From contig NZ_RJWA01000002.1 of the NCBI RefSeq assembly GCF_003762835.1, positions 620,001 through 684,000 on the forward strand: DNA of 64,000 nt, given 5' to 3'. The translations under genes and the position numbers were made by a program. Shown here in pieces: positions 8,410 through 15,198 of the stretch. Source of the stretch: Micromonospora sp. HM5-17 (lineage in GTDB: Bacteria > Actinomycetota > Actinomycetes > Mycobacteriales > Micromonosporaceae). Every line of letters begins with the position of its first letter. Positions within the stretch are counted from its first letter, which is position 1. The notes beneath the pieces were generated by a model. It worked only from the letters and a program-made list of their open reading frames with translations, was not told where the DNA came from and did not search any database.

Positions 8410-10134
8410 TCAGCCGGCGAGGCTGTCCTGGTACTCGATCTCCGGCACCGGCTCGAACTCGTTGACCTGCGCGATGGAGACCCCGTGCGCCGTGTTGTCC
8501 TCGCGGGCGATCATCACCTCCACCAGCACCGGCCGGCTGGTCCGCCGCGCCTCCTTGCGGGCCCAGGCGAGGGCGTCGGCGATCTCGTCGGGTCGGGTCA
8601 CCCGGCGTCCGGAGCAGCCGTACGCCTCCATCACCTTGACGTTGTCCGTGCCGACCTCGTCGTAGTGGATGTCGACCTCGTAGTTCATGCCGTAGCCGAG
8701 CTCGGCCTGACGGATCAGCCCCAGGTACTCGTTGTTCAACATCACGAGCACGAACGGGATGTTGTACTGCGCGGCGACCGCCAGCTCCTCCACCAGGAAC
8801 TGGAACGAGTAGTCGCCGACGACGCCGACCACCTCGGCGTCGGGCTTGGCGCACTTCACCCCGATCGCCGCCGGGATCTCCCAGCCGAGCGGGCCGGCCT
8901 GGCCGCAGACCTGGTAGTGCCGCGGCTTGAAGACCTTCTGGAACTGGCCCGACCAGATCTGGTAGAGACCGATCGCGGTGACGAAGTAGGTGTCCGGGCC
9001 GAAGAACTCGTTGATCTCCCGGAAGACCCGCGGTGCCTTGATCGGAACCGTGTCGAAGTCGTCCCGCCGGCCGAGCGTCTCGCGGAGCTGGCGGACGCGC
9101 GCCACCCATCCGGTACGGTCCGGCAGCGTCCCCCGGCGCCGCGCCGCGTCGAGCAGTGCCGCCAGGAACGCCCGGGCGTCCGAGACCACCCCGAGGTCCG
9201 GGCCGAAGACCTTGCCGAGCTGGGTCGGCTCGATGTCGACGTGGATGAACTTCCGGTTGCCCCGGTACGTCTCCAGGTCGCCGGTGTGCCGGTCGCCGAA
9301 CCGGGCGCCGATCGCCAGTACCAGGTCGGCCTCGAGGAACGAGGCGTTCCCCCAGCGTTGGGTGGTCTGGATGCCGGTCATCCCGGCGAACAGGTCGTGG
9401 TCCTCCGGGATCGCGCCCTTGCCCATCAGGGTGACCTGGACCGGCACGTTCACCAGCTCCGCGACCTCGCGCAGCAGGTCGCAGGCCTCGCCGATGATGA
9501 CGCCGCCGCCGGCCAGGATCAGTGGCCGCTCGGCGGCCAGCAGCATGTCCAGGGCCCGCTCGACCCGGGGCGGGTGCGGCTCCACCGTCGGCACCGGCAG
9601 CGGCGCGTCGATCGAGGGGTCCCACTCGATCTCCTGTCGCTGGACGTCGAGCGGCAGGTCGATCAGGACCGGCCCCGGACGGCCGGAGCGGGCGATCCGG
9701 AACGCCTCTCGGAAGATCCACGGAGCCTGGGCGGCCTCCTTGACCTGCACCGCCCACTTCGTCACCGGCCTGGCGATCTCCACGATGTCGACCGCCTGGA
9801 ACGCCTCCTGGTGCAGCTTGTTGGTCGGCGCCTGCCCGGTGATGCAGATGATCGGGATAGAGTCCGCCTGGGCGGTGTAGAGGCCCGTGATCATGTTGGT
9901 CCCGGCCGGACCGGAGGTGCCGATCGCCACCCCGACCCGTCCGTTCGTCCGGGCCCAGCCGTCCGCCATGTGGGTGGCGCCCTCCTCGTGGCGGACGATC
10001 AGGTGCCGGATGTCGCTCTTCCGGAGCGCGGCGTAGAGCGGCAGGATCGCCGCGCCCGGGCAGCCGAAGGCGACGTCCACGCCCTCGGACGCGAGCACGG
10101 CGACCACCGCCTCCATACAGGGAATCTTGGCCAT
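8410..10134 (-). CDS. Glyoxylate carboligase-like ThDP enzyme
   Basis: A 574-residue ThDP enzyme that matches glyoxylate carboligase (tartronate-semialdehyde synthase) along its length. Examples are GTSGPAGTNMITGLYTAQAD, the SRGPGPVLIDLP-type segment, FGDRHTGDLETYRGN, CGQAGPLGWEIPAAIGV and the ThDP motif GDYSFQFLVEELAVAAQYNI. Glyoxylate carboligase joins two glyoxylates to tartronate semialdehyde and CO2. The E. coli enzyme is known for having Val51 where other ThDP enzymes have a catalytic glutamate. Here the same segment reads VRHEEGATHM, with Glu50 at that place. The function may thus differ from classical Gcl. The gene starts 7 bases after the aldehyde dehydrogenase stop and is clearly in the same operon. 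Confidence 0.8.
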   Translation of the reverse strand: MAKIPCMEAVVAVLASEGVDVAFGCPGAAILPLYAALRKSDIRHLIVRHEEGATHMADGWARTNGRVGVAIGTSGPAGTNMITGLYTAQADSIPIICITGQAPTNKLHQEAFQAVDIVEIARPVTKWAVQVKEAAQAPWIFREAFRIARSGRPGPVLIDLPLDVQRQEIEWDPSIDAPLPVPTVEPHPPRVERALDMLLAAERPLILAGGGVIIGEACDLLREVAELVNVPVQVTLMGKGAIPEDHDLFAGMTGIQTTQRWGNASFLEADLVLAIGARFGDRHTGDLETYRGNRKFIHVDIEPTQLGKVFGPDLGVVSDARAFLAALLDAARRRGTLPDRTGWVARVRQLRETLGRRDDFDTVPIKAPRVFREINEFFGPDTYFVTAIGLYQIWSGQFQKVFKPRHYQVCGQAGPLGWEIPAAIGVKCAKPDAEVVGVVGDYSFQFLVEELAVAAQYNIPFVLVMLNNEYLGLIRQAELGYGMNYEVDIHYDEVGTDNVKVMEAYGCSGRRVTRPDEIADALAWARKEARRTSRPVLVEVMIAREDNTAHGVSIAQVNEFEPVPEIEYQDSLAG

Positions 10135-10141
10135 GGGGGTG

Positions 10142-11683
10142 TCAGACCTCCGGGTAGTGGGCGTGAGTCGGGAAGTTTCCGTAGGGGCGTTCGCCGGCGG
10201 GGCCCTCGGTCACCGCGTGCACCAGCAGCGCGCCGCCGACGAAGGCGCCCCGCCAGGAGGCGCCCCGACCGCCGAAGACCTCCTGCCGGTCACCGCGGGA
10301 GCGGGGCCGGTTGATGCCGACCTTGAACGCCTGCAACTCGCCGCTGAGCCGCTGTGCGGTCGCCTCGTCGTCGCAGGCGAGGGAGGCGACCAGGGCGCCG
10401 TTGCTGGCGTTCATCGCGGCCAGCAGCTCCGCCTCGGTGTCGACCAGCACGATCGTGTCGACCGGACCGAACGGCTCGGCGTGGAACAGTGGCGAGGAGG
10501 GCGGCGGGGCGAGGATCGCCACCGGCGCCAGATAGGCGGAGCGGTCCTGGCCCGGCAGGAATCGCCCGTCGTCCAGCGAGCCGCGGTACAGCGGGATGCC
10601 GCCCCGGGCGATCGCCGCGTCGACCGCGTCGGTCAGCTCCTTGACCTTGGCGTCCTTGATCAGTGGACCGAAGTCGAGATCGGGGAGGTCCTCCTGCCCG
10701 GGTTCGACGGCGAGCGGGTGGCCGAACCGGACGCCCCGGACCGCCGGCAGGTACGTGGCGAGGAAGCGGTCGAAGAGCGACCGCTGCACCACGTAGCGCG
10801 GGTACGCCGTACAGCGCTGCTTGCCGTACTCAAAGGACCTGCGGATGATGCCGGCGAGCAGGTCCCAGTTGCTGAACTCCCAGACGCCCCAGCAGTTGAG
10901 CCCCTCCTGCTCCAGCACGTGGCGCTTGTCGGAGTTGACCAGCCCGGCGGCGACCTGGCTGCCGGCGCTGCGACCGCCGACGAAGAAGACGCAGGCGATC
11001 TCCGGCGCGGCGACCAGGACGGGGGAGAGGTCCGCGCCGCCGCCACTGATGAGCGTCACCGGCAGGTCGTGCCGGGCGGCGAGCGCACACGCCAGGGTCA
11101 GGCAGCTCACCCCACCGTCGGTCGGAGCCTTGGCGACCACCGCGTTCCCGGCGAGCACCTGCACCAGCACCGAGTGCATGATGACGCTCATCGGGTAGTT
11201 CCAACTGGAGATGTTGCTGATTGGGCCGGGTAGGGGCGACCGGCCGACCATCATGGCGTCGATCTCGTCGACGTACCAGCGCACCCCGTCGATGCAGCGG
11301 TCGACGTCGGCGGTGGCCAGCCGCCACGGCTTGCCGATCTCCCAGACGAGCAGCAGGGCCAGCAGGTCCCGGTGCGCGGTCAGGGCGTCCAGCGTGGCCG
11401 AGACCCGGGCCTTCCGTTCGGCCAGCGGCACCCGAGCCCAGTCCCGGTGCGCGTCGGCGGCGGCGCGTACGGCGGCGGTGGCGGTGGCCGCGTCCAGCCG
11501 GGGCGGCCCGGCGATGGCCGTACCGTCGACCGGCGAGGTGGCCGGGCCGGGCTCGCCGTCCCGGCGCCACTGCCGGCCCCAGTAGTTGAGGAGGCGGTCG
11601 GGGTGGAAGGCCTCGGGCGCCGCCTCGAGGCAGCGGGCGTAGCAGTCCTCCCACGCGGTACCGGGTTTACGGATCAGGGGCAC
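10142..11683 (-). CDS. Aldehyde dehydrogenase family protein
   Basis: A 513-residue NAD(P)-dependent aldehyde dehydrogenase superfamily member. Visible residues are the substrate-pocket Asn in SSWNYP (about residue 162), the general-base Glu258 in VLEQEGLN (the family usually has ELGGK) and the nucleophile Cys291 in GKQRCTAYPR, 33 residues later as expected. The sequence is divergent from well-known subfamilies. The GTG at 11683 is chosen because GGAGG lies five bases upstream (11689-11693); upstream frame extension is low-complexity and overlaps the next gene. It is cotranscribed with the carboligase gene. An aldehyde such as glyoxylate, glycolaldehyde or tartronate semialdehyde is a contextual guess for the substrate. 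Confidence 0.82.
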   Translation of the reverse strand: MPLIRKPGTAWEDCYARCLEAAPEAFHPDRLLNYWGRQWRRDGEPGPATSPVDGTAIAGPPRLDAATATAAVRAAADAHRDWARVPLAERKARVSATLDALTAHRDLLALLLVWEIGKPWRLATADVDRCIDGVRWYVDEIDAMMVGRSPLPGPISNISSWNYPMSVIMHSVLVQVLAGNAVVAKAPTDGGVSCLTLACALAARHDLPVTLISGGGADLSPVLVAAPEIACVFFVGGRSAGSQVAAGLVNSDKRHVLEQEGLNCWGVWEFSNWDLLAGIIRRSFEYGKQRCTAYPRYVVQRSLFDRFLATYLPAVRGVRFGHPLAVEPGQEDLPDLDFGPLIKDAKVKELTDAVDAAIARGGIPLYRGSLDDGRFLPGQDRSAYLAPVAILAPPPSSPLFHAEPFGPVDTIVLVDTEAELLAAMNASNGALVASLACDDEATAQRLSGELQAFKVGINRPRSRGDRQEVFGGRGASWRGAFVGGALLVHAVTEGPAGERPYGNFPTHAHYPEV

Positions 11684-11827
11684 GGGAGCCTCCAGAGCGT
11701 CGGGGGTCCGGTGGATGGGGCGGGCTCGTCGGGCCGGGAGGGGGAGGAATGGGTGGTCCGGGGCGCCGACGTCCCGTCGGTGGTGACCGGCACCGGATCT
11801 GCGGTGCGGAGACGAGCCGGGGAGTGT

Positions 11828-11840
11828 GCATACAGTATGC
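11828..11840. promoter_or_regulatory. GntR operator, best palindrome of the cluster
   Basis: GCATACAGTATGC is a perfect 6+1+6 palindrome lying 145 bases upstream of the aldehyde dehydrogenase GTG. It is the clearest copy of the motif repeated through this cluster. The surrounding 311-base gap between the dehydrogenase and reductase genes contains no other feature I can support. Confidence 0.6.
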
Positions 11841-11994
11841 GGTCTGCACTGCTGGTGCAAGGGGGTGGTGCCGATCCATCCGCGGCCGGGGCACCCGGTG
11901 GTCGGACGGTCGAATCGTGCCCCGCTGATCGCGGTGCCGTCGGCCGGCGACGCGGCCGGCCGGGGCGCGCGCGGTCGGCTGTCGCCCCCGGTGG

Positions 11995-13002
11995 TCAGGC
12001 CGCGCGGGTGGCCGACGGGGCGTCGGCCCGCCGGGCGAGGGCGGTCCGGGCGAGCAGGTCCGTCGCCGCGTAGATGGTGCGCAGCGTGGGGGCGGGGGCG
12101 CCGGTGATGTCCGCCATCTCCACCACGGCCGCGGCGATGGCGTCCAGCTCCATCTCCTTGCCAGCCTCGAGGTCCTGCAGCATCGAGGTCTTGTGGTGGC
12201 CGACCCGTCGGGCCCCCTCGATGCGCTTCTGGATCGAGATCTCCGGCGTACTGCCGACCCGACGGGCGATGTCGAGCGTCTCTTCCATGATCTGCGCGAT
12301 TACCCGGCGGGTGCCGACGTGCTCGCACATCTCCAGCATGGTGGCCCGGGTCAGCGCGCTGAGCGGGTTCAGGGCGACGTTGCCCATCAGCTTGATCCAG
12401 ATGTCGTCGCGGAGCTGCCGCTCGACCGGACACTTCAGGCCGCCGGCGATCATCACCTCGCTGAACCGCCGGCACCGCTCCGAGATCGTCCCGTCCGGCT
12501 CACCGATCGAGAAGCGCGTTCCCTCCAGGTGTCGGATCACCCCGGGCGACTCGATGACGGTTGCGGGGTAGACGACACACCCGATCGTCCGTTCCGGCGG
12601 CATCACCGCCGAGGTCGCGCCGCCGGGGTCGACCGCCTCGATCCGGTGGTTCTCGTACGGCCCGGGGAGCTTGTAGAAGTACCACCACGGAATGCCGTTC
12701 TGGGCGGCGACGAGCGCCGTCTCCGGGCCCAGCAGCGGTTCGAGCAGCGGCCCGGCCGAGGCGTACGAGTGTGCCTTGAGGCCGAGGAAGACGTAGTCCA
12801 CCGGTCCGATCTCGGACGGGTCGTCGGTGGCGTGCGGATGCGCGGAGAAGTCCCCCCGTGGGCTGAGCACCCGGACCCCGCGGGCCCGTAGCGCGGCGAG
12901 GTGCGCGCCGCGGGCGATGAGATGGACGTCCACTCCGGCCCGGCACAGGGACGCGCCGACGTAGGCGCCGATGGCGCCGGCTCCGAGCACGGCAACTCGC
13001 AC
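11995..13002 (-). CDS. 2-dehydropantoate 2-reductase-like (ApbA/PanE family) NADPH enzyme
   Basis: A 335-residue protein with an N-terminal Rossmann domain (VLGAGAIGAYVGASLCRAG, residues 4-22), the mid-protein LGLKAHS and AAQNGIPWW segments, and the C-terminal helical ApbA_C domain beginning near DDIWIKLMGNVALNPLSALT, whose Lys is the usual catalytic residue. The family reduces 2-oxo acids with NADPH, classically ketopantoate in vitamin B5 synthesis. Here the gene has a copy of the cluster operator 46 bases upstream and stands next to the carboligase operon. No dedicated tartronate-semialdehyde reductase is present, so this enzyme could reduce a catabolic 2-oxo or semialdehyde intermediate. 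That role is inference. Confidence 0.82.
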   Translation of the reverse strand: MRVAVLGAGAIGAYVGASLCRAGVDVHLIARGAHLAALRARGVRVLSPRGDFSAHPHATDDPSEIGPVDYVFLGLKAHSYASAGPLLEPLLGPETALVAAQNGIPWWYFYKLPGPYENHRIEAVDPGGATSAVMPPERTIGCVVYPATVIESPGVIRHLEGTRFSIGEPDGTISERCRRFSEVMIAGGLKCPVERQLRDDIWIKLMGNVALNPLSALTRATMLEMCEHVGTRRVIAQIMEETLDIARRVGSTPEISIQKRIEGARRVGHHKTSMLQDLEAGKEMELDAIAAAVVEMADITGAPAPTLRTIYAATDLLARTALARRADAPSATRAA

Positions 13003-13047
13003 GGGCAGCTCCCTTCTCAGCGGTCTTACTCGTATGCGTTATGTTGA

Positions 13048-13059
13048 GTACAGTATGCA
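13048..13059. promoter_or_regulatory. GntR operator upstream of the reductase gene
   Basis: GTACAGTATGCA matches the cluster palindrome with one imperfect half. It lies about 46 bases upstream of the reductase ATG, and another GTATGC half-site occurs at about 13032. The rest of the 364-base gap (13003-13366) contains only the hairpin listed next. Confidence 0.5.
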
Positions 13060-13178
13060 ATTATCGGGACGGGTGGCAAGCCTTTCTGCTGCCGCCACAG
13101 GTCATCGCGCGTATTTCGGCGACGTTCTTCGATGCCGTGCTGCCGTTGTAGAACGAGAATCCGGGCACACATGATCGA

Positions 13179-13211
13179 GGGCCCGCACCGGCCGTCCACC
13201 GGCGCGGGCCC
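13179..13211 (-). terminator. Hairpin downstream of the LysR gene
   Basis: GGGCCCGC pairs with GCGGGCCC across an inner CCGG/CCGG stem with one mismatch. It lies 156 bases after the LysR stop in the direction of that gene. Confidence 0.4.
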
Positions 13212-13366
13212 GCTGGTCCGGCGAATGCCCAACCCTGCCCCCGCCGGACGGCTGCTCGGCCGGCGGCCGAGGGGGGGCGACGCGAGCGGTGACGCCCCGA
13301 CTCCAGGGTGCTGCACCACTGTGGACGGCGACAATGAGCAGTCGCCGAACGGTCGATCGGTGCTGC

Positions 13367-14371
13367 CTATCGTTCCTGGTCAGCCGGGTGTGGCCGGTCG
13401 TGGGGCGAGGTCGGCTCGGACCGGGGGGCGGGTGGACCGGACTGGTCGGTCGACTCGACCGGTACCAGCGCGTCGATGCTGCGTTGCAGATCGAGGCGCT
13501 CCGCCACCCGGATCAGCGCGCTGGTCACCAGCGGCTGCGGATCGCGGTCCAGCACCAGCAGCCCGACCGTGCTGGTCGCGGTCGGCTCGACCAACGGCAG
13601 GACCCGGGTTCCCGGCGGTACGCCGAGCAGGCCCAGCCAGGCCTGCGGAATCACACTGGCCCAGTTGCCACTCCGGACGTGTGAACAGAGCGTGGAGACC
13701 GAGTTCGTCTCCATCCGGGGAGTGACCGTCACCCCGGCCTGGAGGAAGAGGTCGTCGAGGATGCGTCGGTGCTGCATGTCCGGGGTGAGCAGACAGAGGG
13801 GAAGCTCCGCCACCTCCGCCCAACCCACCTCGGTACGGTCGGCGAACTCGCCGCCCTGGCTGGTCAGCAGCACGTACCGCTCGTGGTAGAGCGGCATGGC
13901 GCGGAACCCGGTGAGCGGTTCCCCGGTGAGGTACGTCAGCCCGGCGTCCAGCTCGAAGTCGATCAATCGGCGATGGATCTCGGCGGAGGTCAACGAGAGC
14001 ACGGTGAGACTGGTTTCCGGGTGCCGTTCGCAGAACGGGCCGGTCAGCAGCGAGACCGGCGGCAACGAGGCGGGTACGGCGCCGAGCCGCAACCGTCCGG
14101 TCAGACCCTGGTGACTGCTCCGGCCGAACTCGGCCACGAGTTGGTCCCGGTCGGCGAGGAGCCGTCGGGCCCAGGCGAGCAGTCGTTCCCCCTCCGGGGT
14201 GAAGCCCTCGAATCGGTGGCCGCGCCGGACCACCGAGACCCCGAACTCGGCCTCCAGCTTGCGGATCCCGTCCGAGAGCGTGGGCTGGCTGACCCAGCAT
14301 GCCGCTGCCGCGCGGCCGAAGTGTTGCTCCCGCGCCAGCGCGGTGAGGTACTCCAACTGGCGAAGGAACAT
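13367..14371 (-). CDS. LysR-family transcriptional regulator
   Basis: A 334-residue LysR regulator. The winged helix-turn-helix occupies residues 1-60 (FLRQLEYLTALAREQHFGRAA, then SQPTLSDGIRKLE). A periplasmic-binding-fold effector domain follows, from about residue 90 to 290 (RLRLGAVPASLPPVS, then METNSVSTLCSHVRSG), and the last 35 residues are Pro/Ser-rich. The ATG at 14371 is preferred because GAGGTG lies six bases upstream (14377-14382); the longer frame to 14494 adds only Arg-rich low complexity. It lies at the edge of the oxalate/glyoxylate cluster and may co-control it, but no obvious target site adjoins it and there is no close divergent partner gene. Confidence 0.88.
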   Translation of the reverse strand: MFLRQLEYLTALAREQHFGRAAAACWVSQPTLSDGIRKLEAEFGVSVVRRGHRFEGFTPEGERLLAWARRLLADRDQLVAEFGRSSHQGLTGRLRLGAVPASLPPVSLLTGPFCERHPETSLTVLSLTSAEIHRRLIDFELDAGLTYLTGEPLTGFRAMPLYHERYVLLTSQGGEFADRTEVGWAEVAELPLCLLTPDMQHRRILDDLFLQAGVTVTPRMETNSVSTLCSHVRSGNWASVIPQAWLGLLGVPPGTRVLPLVEPTATSTVGLLVLDRDPQPLVTSALIRVAERLDLQRSIDALVPVESTDQSGPPAPRSEPTSPHDRPHPADQER

Positions 14372-14870
14372 CTGGCCACCTCTTCCCTGCTCGGTCCTGC
14401 CGGAGGATCGGCGGCCGACCCGCCCGTCCCGACCGGTGCGTCGCTTCGTCCGTCGGTACCCCGTTGGTCCGTCGGCCGCCACCGGCCCAAGCATGACACC
14501 CGTGTGGTGGACGTCGAATCCGGTGAACTGGGGGAAACCGCTGAGGGTGGGGTCGCCGGGTGGTACGCGTCGATCGGATCGCCCGGTAACGATCAGGTGA
14601 TCGTGCCGGAGTGCTTGACCCGCGCCGAAGCGGAGACCTACCGTTCTCCCGTGAGCTGAAACGTTTCAGGCGCCGGCGCGGAGCACCGGTCCGCCGCAGA
14701 CGACGGCCGGGTACGGCCGCCCGCCGCCGACGCCAGCGACCACCGGGTCCCGGCCACCGGCGTCGGACACCGGCCCGCACCGTCCGAACGCGACGGTGCC
14801 CGGCACCGGCCCCGGCGGACCGGACCCGGCGGATGGGACCCGTACCGGACCGAGAGTGAGGAGTGGGGCC
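14372..14870. other. Intergenic region with a LacI-type palindrome
   Basis: No gene is supported in these 499 bases. The only clear element is the 14-bp palindrome at 14656-14669, listed separately. Confidence 0.6.
14656..14669. promoter_or_regulatory. Perfect palindrome resembling a LacI-family operator
   Basis: CTGAAACGTTTCAG is a perfect 14-bp palindrome with the central CG typical of LacI/GalR operators. It lies about 200 bases upstream of the small HTH gene and 530 bases upstream of the PL8 lyase. LacI-type control of polysaccharide-degrading genes is common in actinomycetes. No LacI regulator is in the window. Confidence 0.45.
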
Positions 14871-15086
14871 GTGACCGTACCGATCGTGCGTCGCCAACCC
14901 CTGGACGACCAGGAACTGCACCTGCTGCGCCTGCTCGCCGACGGGCTGCCGACCGACGCGGTCGCCCGCCGGATCGGGATGTCGGAGCGGACCGTCCGGC
15001 GCCGGGTCCGGGCCATCTGCGACCGGCTCGGGGTGCCGGCGCCGATCTCCGCCGTGGTCTGGGCGGTCCGCCGCGGTCTGCTCTGA
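14871..15086 (+). CDS. Small LuxR-type helix-turn-helix protein (71 aa)
   Basis: The product is essentially a stand-alone GerE/LuxR-type DNA-binding domain. LDDQELHLLRLLADGLPTDAVARRIGMSERTVRRRVRAICDRLG covers residues 10-55, with the usual recognition helix (SERTVRRRVRAI). The start is GTG with GGAG seven bases upstream. No receiver or sensor domain is present. It precedes the secreted PL8 lyase by 112 bases on the same strand. The role is unknown; a local regulator or competitor for DNA sites is possible. Confidence 0.75.
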   Translation: MTVPIVRRQPLDDQELHLLRLLADGLPTDAVARRIGMSERTVRRRVRAICDRLGVPAPISAVVWAVRRGLL

Positions 15087-15198
15087 GCGGTCCGCCGCGG
15101 TCTGCGCTGACGGACCCAATCCGCGGTCATCCCGGTGGCCCAGGCCCATTGACCAGCCTGATACCGGTTGGTTGAATGCGGCAAGGCTTCCGTCGATC

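Noticed and set aside
11684-12475. N-terminal extension of the aldehyde dehydrogenase frame
   Set aside because: It overlaps the reductase gene on the same strand, is low complexity, and the GTG at 11683 has a good ribosome site.
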